A stretch of 64,000 nt of DNA from an uncultured Mucilaginibacter sp. (GTDB lineage Bacteria; Bacteroidota; Bacteroidia; Sphingobacteriales; Sphingobacteriaceae). Position 1 is the first letter of the stretch; each line of letters starts with the position of its first letter. A program made the position numbers and the translations under genes. The stretch lies in contig NZ_CAJYGQ010000003.1 in the NCBI RefSeq assembly GCF_913773635.1, forward strand, positions 310,001 to 374,000, given 5' to 3'. Below, piece after piece: positions 34,921 through 43,659 of the stretch. The notes below the pieces were generated by a model. That model had not been told where the DNA came from, did not search any database, and saw nothing but the letters and a program-made list of their open reading frames with translations.

Positions 34921-35792
34921 TTAGTAAAAGAGGCAATGAAGTTATAAACGTCATCCTTTGTGCCGGTGAAAGGGCCTGACTGCGCAATTTTCAATCCGGC
35001 CATACCAGCAGCAAAGTTTGCTGCTTTTTCAATATCATCGCCTTTGGCGCGGCGGTAAAGGTAGCCGGCCATATACGTATCACCGCAACCGGTGGCATCG
35101 GCTATGGTTGCAGGCACATAAGCAGGTATGTCATAAAATACCCCATCAGCATAAATAACAGAACCTAAACTGCCTAAGGTAATAACTACCTCTTTAACGC
35201 CCCAGTCTGCCAGCATAAGTGCTCCGGCTTTAATATCGGTTTTGCCGGTTAACACCTCAAGCTCATGCTCATTGGCTTTAAGAGTGTGTATGTATTGAAG
35301 TGCTTCCTGCTTTTGGGGCCAGTCTATAGCATGTACTTCACAATCTCTCACTTCGCGCAGGTAGCCTTGTGCATCTAAAGACAGCTTACTCTTGCTTGTT
35401 AAAAATTTGATGGTATCTAATGCAAAATCGTCGGCAAGAAGCGGCCCGAGATGAACTACCTCGGCATTTATATCATCTAACTGCTCAATTAAAAAAGGGT
35501 CGGCCTTTTGTAATACGCGTTGGGTACGGTGATTTTGATTTGCACTGTAAGTGTTTTCAAAGTATACGGAATGTTTACTGTTGAAAGCTTTGATAGTTGT
35601 ACCTCCAGACCGGAGCTCGTTTACAACCGCCATTTCCGACTCCCCAAGCGATGTTACCAAACCATAACTAACATCCATGTGCTGCAAGGCTTTCGAAAAG
35701 TAATAGGATGTACCCCCCGATAGGTGTTTAACACCGTTTAAGTTAACAACCTTATCTAATGTAATATGACCTACGCAGCAAATTTTTAACAT
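34917..35792 (-). CDS. PfkB-family sugar or nucleoside kinase
   Basis: A 291-residue member of the ribokinase/PfkB superfamily. The C-terminal signature reads ADATGCGDTYMAGYLYRR; the catalytic Asp is retained but the usual GAGD is GCGD. The N-terminal glycine pair (LSGGTSYYFSKAL) and NEHELEVLTG are also typical. The substrate is unclear; 2-keto-3-deoxygluconate is a candidate because KDG kinases belong to this family and would follow KduD, but the sequence also resembles kinases of other polyols. It is single, divergent from the Dabb gene. Confidence 0.82.
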   Translation of the reverse strand: MLKICCVGHITLDKVVNLNGVKHLSGGTSYYFSKALQHMDVSYGLVTSLGESEMAVVNELRSGGTTIKAFNSKHSVYFENTYSANQNHRTQRVLQKADPFLIEQLDDINAEVVHLGPLLADDFALDTIKFLTSKSKLSLDAQGYLREVRDCEVHAIDWPQKQEALQYIHTLKANEHELEVLTGKTDIKAGALMLADWGVKEVVITLGSLGSVIYADGVFYDIPAYVPATIADATGCGDTYMAGYLYRRAKGDDIEKAANFAAGMAGLKIAQSGPFTGTKDDVYNFIASFTN

Positions 35793-35972
35793 ACAGTTTT
35801 TTTTACCAAAGGGGCAAATATATACACCTCATTTAAATAAGCAGGTCTGTATTGGGTCAAAATGCTTAAACAACACTTATTTCGAAAGATAAATGATGAT
35901 TGGAGAGCAATGTGTAGGTTGTTAAACACCGTTTAATATAAATCAATAAATATATTTGGAAAAAATTTAATC

Positions 35973-36269
35973 ATGTTAGCACACCACGTAATATTTTGGC
36001 TTAAAGCCGATACAACCGACGAACAAAAAACAGCTTTCCGCGCAAGCTTGGAAACACTTGCAGGAGTTGAAACTGTTAAAACCTTGCACATTGGTACGCC
36101 AGCCCCAATTGAGCGTGCTGTTGTTGACACAACTTATACTTTCAGCCTTATATTGTTGTTTGAAGATATGGCCGGACACGACGTATACCAGGTGCACCCT
36201 TTGCATAAAGCTTTCCTTGAAGGATTCAGGGTATACTTTGACCGCGTTGTAATTTACGATGCACAATAA
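35973..36269 (+). CDS. Dabb (stress-responsive A/B-barrel) protein
   Basis: A 98-residue dimeric alpha/beta-barrel protein of the Dabb family. The start MLAHHVIFWLKADTTDEQK and the end of the fold (HPLHKAFLEGFRVYFDRVVIYDAQ) are typical. Members are implicated in stress response but mostly have no known reaction. TATATTTG at 35951-35958 lies 14 bases before the start, without a matching -33 box. It is followed by a strong terminator. Confidence 0.87.
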   Translation: MLAHHVIFWLKADTTDEQKTAFRASLETLAGVETVKTLHIGTPAPIERAVVDTTYTFSLILLFEDMAGHDVYQVHPLHKAFLEGFRVYFDRVVIYDAQ

Positions 36270-36307
36270 AAAAAAGACCGGCTTTTAACTAAAGCCGGTC
36301 TTTTTTT
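36269..36307. terminator. Bidirectional terminator between Dabb and VOC genes
   Basis: AAAAAGACCGGCTTT pairs with AAAGCCGGTCTTTTT around the five-base loop TAACT, with an A run on the left and a T run on the right. It separates two convergent genes. Confidence 0.92.
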
Positions 36308-36345
36308 ATTATAAAATTTATACCGCTTATTCATATTGAATATGA

Positions 36346-36711
36346 CTACTGGTTAAACTGACCGATATGCCATAATATGCCAGACGGATCATGAAGAAAG
36401 CACTCGCTTCCCCAACCCATTACCCTGATAGGTTGTAGCCTAACACTGCTGTATTTGTCAGATAAATTCAGTGCTTTAAGCTCCTCATAATAACGCTCAA
36501 CGTTATTCACTTCCAAAAATAGCATGGTGTTGTCCACCCAGTCTTTTGCGTAATAATCCTGCAAATAAAATGCTGTGTTCTCTAACTGAAAGACAGATAG
36601 TTTTGGCTCAAGTTTGGTTTCAGTAAAGCCCAGGTCGCGGTAAAAGCTGCGCGACTCGTCAAAATTTTTGGCACCAATAAAAGGTCTTAATGATTTTATG
36701 CGGTTATCCAT
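36346..36711 (-). CDS. VOC-family (glyoxalase/bleomycin-resistance-like) protein
   Basis: A 121-residue protein of the vicinal-oxygen-chelate fold: two beta-alpha-beta-beta-beta units with SLRPFIGAKNFDESRSFYRDLGFTE at the start and the typical end FLHDPSGILWHIGQF. The metal ligands of glyoxalase enzymes are not all conserved, so it may be a binding or resistance protein, not an enzyme. It is a single gene, divergent from the SDR gene, and its start is close to the operator region at 36802-36848. Confidence 0.83.
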   Translation of the reverse strand: MDNRIKSLRPFIGAKNFDESRSFYRDLGFTETKLEPKLSVFQLENTAFYLQDYYAKDWVDNTMLFLEVNNVERYYEELKALNLSDKYSSVRLQPIRVMGWGSECFLHDPSGILWHIGQFNQ

Positions 36712-36801
36712 ATCAAGGGCTTATATCAAACATACAAAAATGTCTCAATAGGAACAAGGCAACGCTCAAAGTGTCATCAATAACTCATATAAATTTATTT
36801 T

Positions 36802-36848
36802 GGAACGTTCGTTCCGTTTTGATTTTACATTTGCGGAACGATTGTTCC
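36802..36848 (+). promoter_or_regulatory. Promoter with two TetR-type operator palindromes
   Basis: Two near-identical inverted repeats flank a -7 element: GGAACGTTCGTTCC (36802-36815) and GGAACGATTGTTCC (36835-36848). They start 33 bases apart, about three helical turns. TACATTTG (36826-36833) lies between them and the SDR start codon follows at 36872. A repressor bound to either site would block the promoter. The TetR gene at 37689 is the natural candidate. Confidence 0.75.
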
Positions 36849-36871
36849 AATAAGGGGGCATTGTTTCAAAA

Positions 36872-37621
36872 ATGAAAAGACTAGAAAATAAAGTAGCAGT
36901 AGTAACCGGGGCATCAAAAGGAATTGGTGCTGGTATAGCTAAGAGCCTTGCAGCGCAAGGTGCAAGCGTTGTAATAAATTATGCATCGGCAAAAGCTGGT
37001 GCTGAGCAGGTAGTTGCTGATATTGTGGCAGCAGGCGGCAAGGCAATTGCCTTGCAAGCCAACGTAACAAATGAGCAGGAGGTAGCCAAACTTTTTGCTG
37101 ATACCGTTGAGGCATTTGGTGCTATAGACGTATTGGTAAATAACGCGGGTGTATACAAGTTTGGTGCTATTGAAGAGGTTACCGCCGAAGATTTTCACCA
37201 TCAGTTTAATACCAATGTTTTGGGTTTGCTATTATCTACACAGGGGGCGGTTAAACACTTCTCCACAAACGGGGGCAGTATTATAAACATAGGTTCGGCT
37301 ATTACCAGTCTTGCACCGCCGGCAAGTTCAATATACACTGCTACCAAAGGAGCAGTTGATGGTATTACACGCGTATTAGCTAAAGAATTAGGCAGCCGTA
37401 AAATAAGAGTAAACTCAATAAACCCAGGTATGGTTGAAACAGAGGGTACGCACACAGCCGGGTTTATTGGTAGCGATTTTGAAAAGCAGATTGTTGGCAC
37501 CACGCCACTAGGTCGCCTTGGCCAGCCAGATGATATTGCTGGTGTTGCCGTATTCCTGGCCTCTGATGATTCACGCTGGCTAACCGGCGAAATACTGCTT
37601 GCAAGCGGCGGCGTACGTTAA
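36872..37621 (+). CDS. Short-chain dehydrogenase/reductase
   Basis: A 249-residue classical SDR of the FabG-like kind: TGASKGIGAGIA near 13-24 for cofactor binding, NNAGVYKFG, Ser/Tyr/Lys catalytic residues (INIGSAITSLA, YTATKGA) and the C-terminal WLTGEILLASGG. A small basic/acid pattern after beta-2 suggests NADPH preference. It is probably an oxidoreductase for a xenobiotic or carbonyl compound, since it is controlled by an apparent TetR repressor next door. It is not a lipid-biosynthetic FabG by context. Confidence 0.88.
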   Translation: MKRLENKVAVVTGASKGIGAGIAKSLAAQGASVVINYASAKAGAEQVVADIVAAGGKAIALQANVTNEQEVAKLFADTVEAFGAIDVLVNNAGVYKFGAIEEVTAEDFHHQFNTNVLGLLLSTQGAVKHFSTNGGSIINIGSAITSLAPPASSIYTATKGAVDGITRVLAKELGSRKIRVNSINPGMVETEGTHTAGFIGSDFEKQIVGTTPLGRLGQPDDIAGVAVFLASDDSRWLTGEILLASGGVR

Positions 37622-37648
37622 TTGTTGGTTTAATAACTAACTAAATTT

Positions 37649-37682
37649 AAATAGCTTTGTCTTACTGTAGGCAAAGCTATTT
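37649..37682 (+). terminator. Hairpin between the SDR and tetR genes
   Basis: AAATAGCTTTG (37649-37659) pairs with CAAAGCTATTT (37672-37682), seven bases before the tetR start codon. The weak T run after it suggests partial termination, which would reduce repressor expression from the shared promoter. Confidence 0.6.
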
Positions 37683-37688
37683 ATTGTT

Positions 37689-38270
37689 ATGGCACGAAGT
37701 AAAGATTTTGATGAAAACGAAGTATTGTGTAAGGCCATGCAACTATTTTGGCAAAAGGGATATAACGCCACATCCATGCAGGATTTGGTAGATACGTTGG
37801 GCATAAGCAGGTCAAGCCTATATGACACTTATACAGATAAGCATACGCTTTTTCTTAAAACGCTTGAAAGCTACCAGCTTTCGGGTGCTGCCAAAATTCA
37901 GAATATCATCAGCAGCGGCAAATCTGCCAAAGAAACTATAAAGAATTTATTGGAACTAGCCACAAATGATTTAACCGATGACAGCCAGCAACGTGGTTGT
38001 TTTATGGTTAATGCCGAAATTGAGGTGGCATCAACCAATAAGGAGGTTAACGAGGTAATTTGCCGCAACGACGAGCAAATGGAAAAAGCAATTTACCAGG
38101 TGATACAATCCGGCCAGGAAAACGGCGAGGTGAGTAGCAAACATGATGCAATATCGCTTTCAAGGTTTGTACTCAATGCGTTAAAAGGCATGCGGGTAAC
38201 GGCTAAATCAACCACCAACAAAGACTTTTTTAATAACATCATCAATCTCACCATAGCAGCACTTGATTAA
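37689..38270 (+). CDS. TetR/AcrR-family transcriptional repressor
   Basis: A 193-residue regulator with an N-terminal helix-turn-helix (ATSMQDLVDTLGISRSSLYDTY, residues about 27-48) and a helical ligand-binding domain with the motif RGCFMVNAEIEVAS. It belongs to the group often encoded beside short-chain dehydrogenases or efflux genes. It is 67 bases downstream of the SDR gene and likely in one operon with it, repressing the promoter that carries the two operator palindromes and thereby itself. The ligand is unknown. Confidence 0.9.
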   Translation: MARSKDFDENEVLCKAMQLFWQKGYNATSMQDLVDTLGISRSSLYDTYTDKHTLFLKTLESYQLSGAAKIQNIISSGKSAKETIKNLLELATNDLTDDSQQRGCFMVNAEIEVASTNKEVNEVICRNDEQMEKAIYQVIQSGQENGEVSSKHDAISLSRFVLNALKGMRVTAKSTTNKDFFNNIINLTIAALD

Positions 38271-38469
38271 GTGGTTAACTCTATGTAAGCATGCTAAGTG
38301 GTTTGATGGATAATCGCATCCAATTACGGCTCCATACCTGCAGATAATTGTTAACGCTCATGAAAACATGGTTAATAAAACTTGGTTATCAACTGGTATT
38401 TACACAAGAGTGATTAACATTGAATGCCCCCATGCTTTTAAAAAGCATAAAATCTGTAAATTTGCAGTT

Positions 38470-39042
38470 ATGAAATTGCCCATTGTAGCTTATGGCGATC
38501 CTGTTTTAAGAAAAAAGGCCACTGACTTTGAACCTCAGGAAATTGCCGGTCTTAAACAACTGGTTGCCGATATGTATGAAACCATGTACAACGCACGCGG
38601 CGTTGGATTGGCCGCTCCGCAGGTTGGTTTATCAAAACGATTATTTGTAATTGATGCCACCCCGTTTGATGATGAAGAGCCTGAATTGAAAGACTTTAAA
38701 AAGGCATTTATCAATCCGCAAATAGTTGAAGAAACCGGCGAAGAATGGCCGTTTAACGAAGGCTGCCTTAGTATTCCTGATATTCGCGAAGATGTATACC
38801 GTAAGCCACAAGTGCGTTTAAGCTACTTTGATGAAGAGATGCAGCATCGCGAGGAGACTTTTAACGGCATGGCGGCACGTATAATTCAGCATGAGTATGA
38901 CCATATTGAGGGAAAGCTATTTACCGACAAGCTAAGCCCGCTACGCAAAAGGTTAATTGAAAAGCGACTGAATGATATTTCTAAAGGTGCCGTAAAGGTT
39001 GATTATAAAATGAAGTTCCCTGCCGCTAAAAAAGGTAGATAA
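38470..39042 (+). CDS. def: Peptide deformylase
   Basis: PDF (190 aa) removes the N-formyl group from new proteins. The three metal motifs are GVGLAAPQVG (44-53), EGCLS with Cys99, and QHEYDH with His141, Glu142 and His145. The frame opens at an ATG at 38368, but that would add 34 residues foreign to the family. MKLPIVAYGDPVLR from 38470 is the family start. A TAAATTTG element at 38457-38464 ends five bases before this ATG, so the transcript may be leaderless. A 17-base palindrome lies at 38432-38448. Confidence 0.96.
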   Translation: MKLPIVAYGDPVLRKKATDFEPQEIAGLKQLVADMYETMYNARGVGLAAPQVGLSKRLFVIDATPFDDEEPELKDFKKAFINPQIVEETGEEWPFNEGCLSIPDIREDVYRKPQVRLSYFDEEMQHREETFNGMAARIIQHEYDHIEGKLFTDKLSPLRKRLIEKRLNDISKGAVKVDYKMKFPAAKKGR

Positions 39043-39055
39043 CTTTATTGAGGCA

Positions 39056-39105
39056 TAAAAAAGCAAAAGCGACGTTGATTAAGCAGCGTCGCTTTTACTT
39101 TTTAT
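39056..39105. terminator. Bidirectional terminator after def
   Basis: AAAAGCGACG (39065-39074) pairs with CGTCGCTTTT (39087-39096), with A and T runs on either side, between def and the convergent gene. Confidence 0.85.
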
Positions 39106-39140
39106 AATTCCAGGCTTTAAGGCCTTAGAGTTAATCTTCG

Positions 39141-39785
39141 TTAGTTGCTGTTTCGGCTCTTATCGCCCGCGGTAATTGATTTAATTAAGCTACCCCAGGC
39201 AATAGGGTTGAGTAACGGGTTGGGTATAAGCGAGTGCGAATTAAGTATACGCTGATGCATATCCTGAGCAACGGCCGATTGTATTTCGTTAGCATCACGC
39301 GGCATTGCACTGTACGATACGCCGGTAAGCGGAGTTTTATTTAAGTTTTTACGGGCAAGTTCTAAATCATCGTCGGCCAGTTTCATGGTCAGAAAGTCTT
39401 TCCTGAACTCATCAGTTGTGGCCCATGGCAACATATGGAAAGCCGGTAAAGCTATTATTTCAGGTTTCATCATCACCTTCACCGTATAGCTTTTACTTTC
39501 CCTGTTTGCAGGTATAACCATTTCTAAAGGTGCGTAACCAACAGCAGTAAACTGCAGCGTATCATTTTCATGCGTTACAAAGGAAAAGTAGCCTTTGTAA
39601 TTAGCTATAACAACAGAGTTTTTGTTAGATAGGTTGGTAACCGTTACATACGGAACAATAATCTTTGAACTATCGGCATTGTAGGTTATACCGGTAAACT
39701 GCACAAGTGGCTTATCAGCCTTTTGTGCAAAGGCAGCCACTGCACTAAGCAGGCTCATAACCATTACCAGTAAACACTTTCTCAT
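39141..39785 (-). CDS. Exported protein with carboxypeptidase-regulatory-like domain
   Basis: A 214-residue secreted protein with a signal peptide (MRKCLLVMVMSLLSAVAAFAQ). It is followed by a CarboxypepD_reg/CNA-B-like beta-sandwich (VTVTNLSNKNSVVIANYKGYFSFVTHENDTLQFTAVGYAPLEMVI), the fold seen at the N-terminus of TonB-dependent receptors. The C-terminal half is helical and not recognised. Function is unknown; a surface or periplasmic structural role is likely. It follows the Fe-S genes but is probably independent. Confidence 0.8.
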   Translation of the reverse strand: MRKCLLVMVMSLLSAVAAFAQKADKPLVQFTGITYNADSSKIIVPYVTVTNLSNKNSVVIANYKGYFSFVTHENDTLQFTAVGYAPLEMVIPANRESKSYTVKVMMKPEIIALPAFHMLPWATTDEFRKDFLTMKLADDDLELARKNLNKTPLTGVSYSAMPRDANEIQSAVAQDMHQRILNSHSLIPNPLLNPIAWGSLIKSITAGDKSRNSN

Positions 39786-39894
39786 ACACGTTTAAAAACC
39801 CAACAATTTATACGTTGCCGGGTTTACAATAGTTTAATAACGCAAAAATATAATCAACTGATGTATGCTCTGCAGCATTTAACACCTTTTAACA

Positions 39895-40173
39895 TTAGCG
39901 CATGTTTGCCGGTAACACGGCGTTAGGGTCATCAATATCGGTTAGGTTTACGGCTTCAACAGCAGTAATTTCTGGTACAGCTTTCATTATAGCCTGTTCA
40001 ATTCCGGCCTTTAAGGTCATAATACTCATAGGGCATGAACCGCATGAGCCAAGCAACTTAAGCCTCACCACTTTTTCAGGAGTAATCTCTTCCACCGAAA
40101 CATTGCCGCCATCGGCTTCAAGATATGGGCGTATGGTGTCAAGCGCTGTTTCTACCTCTTCAACTAAACTCAT
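39895..40173 (-). CDS. NifU C-terminal domain (Nfu-type) Fe-S scaffold
   Basis: A 92-residue protein consisting of the Nfu domain only. The pair Cys44-Gly-Ser-Cys47 (LLGSCGSCPMS) binds a 4Fe-4S cluster between two subunits, and LEADGGNVSVEEI near residue 18 is the other family motif. The frame can be extended by three residues to a TTG. It is 34 bases downstream of the Mrp-type ATPase on the same strand, so both probably act in Fe-S carrier assembly and are co-transcribed. Confidence 0.93.
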   Translation of the reverse strand: MSLVEEVETALDTIRPYLEADGGNVSVEEITPEKVVRLKLLGSCGSCPMSIMTLKAGIEQAIMKAVPEITAVEAVNLTDIDDPNAVLPANMR

Positions 40174-40207
40174 GTTTATCAAATTATTAATGTAAAGATA
40201 TTAATTT

Positions 40208-41296
40208 TTAACGATTTATTACATCGGCATAGCCTGTAGCCTTTGCGTTGTTGATTGATATTTGCTGTGCCACACGTTCGGCAATATCTTTAAAAACAGC
40301 GCTGGTAACACCATCCTCAGTAAGTACAACCGGTTTGCCGGCATCACCGCTTTCACTAACACTTTTTACCAGCGGTAGCTCGCCCAAAAATGGAGCGCCA
40401 ACTAGTTCAGCAAGCTTAGCACCACCACCTTGTCCAAAAATATAGTACTTGTTTTCAGGCAGCTCGGCAGGTGTAAAGTATGACATGTTTTCGATCACGC
40501 CTAGTATAGGCACATTGATTGATTCCATCATAAGCATACCAACGCCCTTTTTAGCATCAGCCAACGCCACATTTTGCGGTGTGGTTACAATTACGGCCCC
40601 GGTAATAGGGAAGCTTTGAGTTACGGTGATATGTATGTCGCCGGTTCCTGGAGGTAAATCAACTACCAAATAGTCAAGGTCGCCCCAGTCGGCATCGTTA
40701 AACAACTGTTTAACGGCTGTTGAAACCATTGGTCCGCGCCATGGCACTGGTTGGTTAGGGTCTGTAAAGAAGCCTATTGACAATAGCTTTATGCCATATT
40801 TTTCAATAGGTTCAATACGGGTTTTGCCATTTTCCTGTGTTGCATTAGGGCGTGCACCCTCAAGGCCAAACATAATAGGCACCGATGGGCCGTAAATATC
40901 AGCATCAATTAAGCCAACCTGCGCACCCGTTGCAGCCAAACCCAAAGCAAGGTTAGCGGCCACGGTTGATTTACCAACACCACCTTTGCCTGATGCTACC
41001 GCAATTATATTTTTAACGCCCGGCACGCCGGTGTTTTTTTGCGTGGTAACCTGCGAGGTCATGTTAACGGTAACTTCAATTTCGGGACTTATGAAATGGC
41101 TTATCGCATTGCGGCAGGCATTCTCTATCAAACCTTTTAACGGGCATGCCGGAGTAGTTAATACTACCGAAAAGGCTAATTTATTACCGTCTATATGTAC
41201 ATCCTGAATCATGTTCAGCGTTACCAGATCTTTTTTCAAATCCGGCTCTTCTACATGGCTAAGGGCTTGTAGTACTTGTTCTTTTGTTATTTGCAT
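40208..41296 (-). CDS. Mrp/ApbC-family Fe-S cluster carrier ATPase
   Basis: A 362-residue P-loop protein: an N-terminal MIP18/DUF59 domain (VLQALSHVEEPDLKKDLVTL, with TPACPLKG) and a deviant Walker ATPase with GKGGVGKST at 103-111. The CxxC that bridges the dimer-bound Fe-S cluster in most Mrp proteins is missing; the equivalent region reads YFTPAELPENKYYIFGQGGG. The longer frame begins at a TTG-like start upstream, but ATG at 41296 fits. It neighbours Nfu, which supports an Fe-S role. Confidence 0.92.
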   Translation of the reverse strand: MQITKEQVLQALSHVEEPDLKKDLVTLNMIQDVHIDGNKLAFSVVLTTPACPLKGLIENACRNAISHFISPEIEVTVNMTSQVTTQKNTGVPGVKNIIAVASGKGGVGKSTVAANLALGLAATGAQVGLIDADIYGPSVPIMFGLEGARPNATQENGKTRIEPIEKYGIKLLSIGFFTDPNQPVPWRGPMVSTAVKQLFNDADWGDLDYLVVDLPPGTGDIHITVTQSFPITGAVIVTTPQNVALADAKKGVGMLMMESINVPILGVIENMSYFTPAELPENKYYIFGQGGGAKLAELVGAPFLGELPLVKSVSESGDAGKPVVLTEDGVTSAVFKDIAERVAQQISINNAKATGYADVINR

Positions 41297-41414
41297 GTTT
41301 ATAATATGGCACAAAAATACTAAAACAGGTGCGCTTTGCTTTTGTTAGAGAAATAATTGTGGTTCGAAAATCGTTTTATAGCCGATAAGATTTAGTTTTG
41401 GAAAAATTTACCTA

Positions 41415-43610
41415 ATGCATCGCCCTGACTTTAGAAAATACCTTCGTATAGCCGGAATTGTAGCCGGTGCACTATTACTCATACTTATTGTTGGCGGCTT
41501 TGTAGCGTACTCAAAACGTGAAGCTTTGCTTCAAAAAGCCATTTACAAAGCTAAGGCTAAAGCAAAACGTGATTATAATTTAGATGTAAAAATAGGCACG
41601 GCCAAGTTTACCGGTTTGAGCACGGTTGCGTTTAATAATATTACCGTTGTACCCGAGCAGCGCGACAGCTTGGTGCGCATAAATAACTTCGAAATCAGTG
41701 TAAAGCTCATGCCTTTAATAGCCGGTGATATTAAACTTGCTGATGTAAAGCTTAAAGACGGGTATTTAAACCTGATTGATAAGAAAGGGCAGCGCAACTT
41801 CGATTTTTTATTTCACCGTAAGAGAGACTCAACTAAAACCAAATCATCTTCAGGCTTGAATGAGTTGGTTGATAATCTTATTAATCAGGTACTCTACAAA
41901 ATTCCGGAAAACCTTGACCTTCAAAATTTTAAAATGAGTTTTGAGGATGATAGTACGCATATAAATCTTTTGGCAAAATCGGCCAAGATTGATGATGGAG
42001 ACCTGATGTCAACTATTGATGTAAATGACAACGAGTCCATATGGCATTTTGCGGGCAAACTGCATCCGGGTGATAAAGAAATAGACGTTAAGCTTTACGC
42101 TGAAGGCAAGAAGGTGGAGTTTCCGCTGCTGGAAAAAAAGTTCAAGCTGAAATTTAATTTTGATACGCTTACAACACGTTTAAACAAGGTTGAAGCCAGC
42201 GATGATCAAACCCAGGTTTACACTTACCTGGCGGTAAAGAACATGCTGGTTAATCACCCTGCGCTTTCTGATACTGATGTTGTTGTGCCCGATGGTTCAA
42301 TTGATGCCAATTTATTTGTTGGTGACAGGTATGTGTCATTAGACAGCTCGTCGGTAATACATGTAAAGAAATTAGACATTCATCCATATATCAAGTATCA
42401 AATACGCCCGGTTAAGGCATATACCGTAAAAATTCATACTGATTGGCAGGATGCTCAAAACTTCTTCGATTCATTTCCTAAAGGATTATTTGAATCATTG
42501 GAAGGTATTGAGGTAGCTGGGCAGCTTCGTTATAACGCCCACCTGTATCTTAACACTACTGATCCGGATAACGTTCAATTTGAATCGGGGTTGGCTAAAA
42601 AAGACTTCAGGATATTGAAGTTTGGCAAGGTAGATCTTGGCCGTCTTAACCGGGAGTTTGTTTACACGCCTTATGAGCGCGGAAAGCCTATGCCACCGCG
42701 TAATATATCGCCTGCAAACTCCAACTACACGCCATTGCATTCAATCTCTCCTGATTTACGCAACGCAGTAATGACCGCCGAAGATCCGTCGTTTTATACA
42801 AACAAGGGTTTTGTGCAAGAATCATTAAGGAAATCAATAGCTGAAGATTTTAAAGAGAAGCGCTTTAAGCGTGGTGGAAGTACCATTTCGATGCAATTGG
42901 TTAAAAATGCCTTTTTAAGCCGGCAAAAAACTCTTACCCGTAAGTTTGAAGAGATATTAATTGTATGGCTCATTGTAAACGGCGATGTAATGACCAAAGA
43001 CCGAATGCTGGAGGTTTACCTCAACATTATTGAATGGGGACGTAACATTTATGGTATTGGCGAGGCCGCACGTTACTATTTTGCCAAGCACCCGTCTGAG
43101 CTTAATATTGGCGAAAGTATTTACCTGGCCAGCATTGTGCCTAATCCTAAAAATGGTTTGTATGCCTTCGAGCCCGATGGCTCGCTGAGGTACAGGCTGC
43201 ATGGATATTTCAGGCTCATAGGAAACCTGATGGCTCGCCGCGGCCTTACCCAGCCTGATAGCAGCGCCTACGGATTTTACAATGTGCGCTTACGCGAAGG
43301 TCTGAGACAAAAAATGGCACCTATTGATACCGCTGTTGCCGATAGCCTGCTGCAGCATAACCCTGATGACCCGGATGGAGATGGTATGATTATGCCTGGT
43401 GTTGTTGAAGAGCCGAAAGATGATGAAAAGAGGCCAGGCTTTTTTCAACGCTTATTTGGCGGTGGTAAAAAAGATAGTACCGACAGGAAAAAAGAAGCTA
43501 TACAAGATTCAATTGATGCCGTTAAAAAGCGTGAAAAGGAAGCTGACCGCGAACGTAAACGTTTAGAGAAAGAACGACGCAAGGAACTCAGAGAACGAGG
43601 GTTGATGTAA
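41415..43610 (+). CDS. AsmA-like/GT51 peptidoglycan glycosyltransferase fusion
   Basis: A 731-residue protein. One membrane helix (11-31) is followed by about 380 residues of AsmA-like beta structure (DVKIGTAKFTGLSTVAFNNI and further strands). A GT51 glycosyltransferase domain (about 440-630) has Glu456-Asp457 of TAEDPSF, GGSTISMQLVKNAF (487-500) and YLNIIEWG. Lipid II polymerisation is the expected reaction. No transpeptidase domain follows; instead there is a Lys/Glu-rich tail of about 70 residues. Monofunctional GT51 enzymes are normally about 240 residues, so the AsmA-like part is a large added module. TAGTTTTG at 41393-41400 lies 14 bases before the start. Confidence 0.87.
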   Translation: MHRPDFRKYLRIAGIVAGALLLILIVGGFVAYSKREALLQKAIYKAKAKAKRDYNLDVKIGTAKFTGLSTVAFNNITVVPEQRDSLVRINNFEISVKLMPLIAGDIKLADVKLKDGYLNLIDKKGQRNFDFLFHRKRDSTKTKSSSGLNELVDNLINQVLYKIPENLDLQNFKMSFEDDSTHINLLAKSAKIDDGDLMSTIDVNDNESIWHFAGKLHPGDKEIDVKLYAEGKKVEFPLLEKKFKLKFNFDTLTTRLNKVEASDDQTQVYTYLAVKNMLVNHPALSDTDVVVPDGSIDANLFVGDRYVSLDSSSVIHVKKLDIHPYIKYQIRPVKAYTVKIHTDWQDAQNFFDSFPKGLFESLEGIEVAGQLRYNAHLYLNTTDPDNVQFESGLAKKDFRILKFGKVDLGRLNREFVYTPYERGKPMPPRNISPANSNYTPLHSISPDLRNAVMTAEDPSFYTNKGFVQESLRKSIAEDFKEKRFKRGGSTISMQLVKNAFLSRQKTLTRKFEEILIVWLIVNGDVMTKDRMLEVYLNIIEWGRNIYGIGEAARYYFAKHPSELNIGESIYLASIVPNPKNGLYAFEPDGSLRYRLHGYFRLIGNLMARRGLTQPDSSAYGFYNVRLREGLRQKMAPIDTAVADSLLQHNPDDPDGDGMIMPGVVEEPKDDEKRPGFFQRLFGGGKKDSTDRKKEAIQDSIDAVKKREKEADRERKRLEKERRKELRERGLM

Positions 43611-43615
43611 ATAAA

Positions 43616-43647
43616 ATAGGGGAGCAGTTTTGCGCCCCTTTCTTATT
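43616..43647. terminator. Terminator after the GT51 gene
   Basis: AGGGG-A-GC pairs with GC-G-CCCCT around a short loop, followed by TTTCTTATTTT, between the convergent GT51 and GH105 genes. Confidence 0.7.
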
Positions 43648-43659
43648 TTAAGCTGTTTT

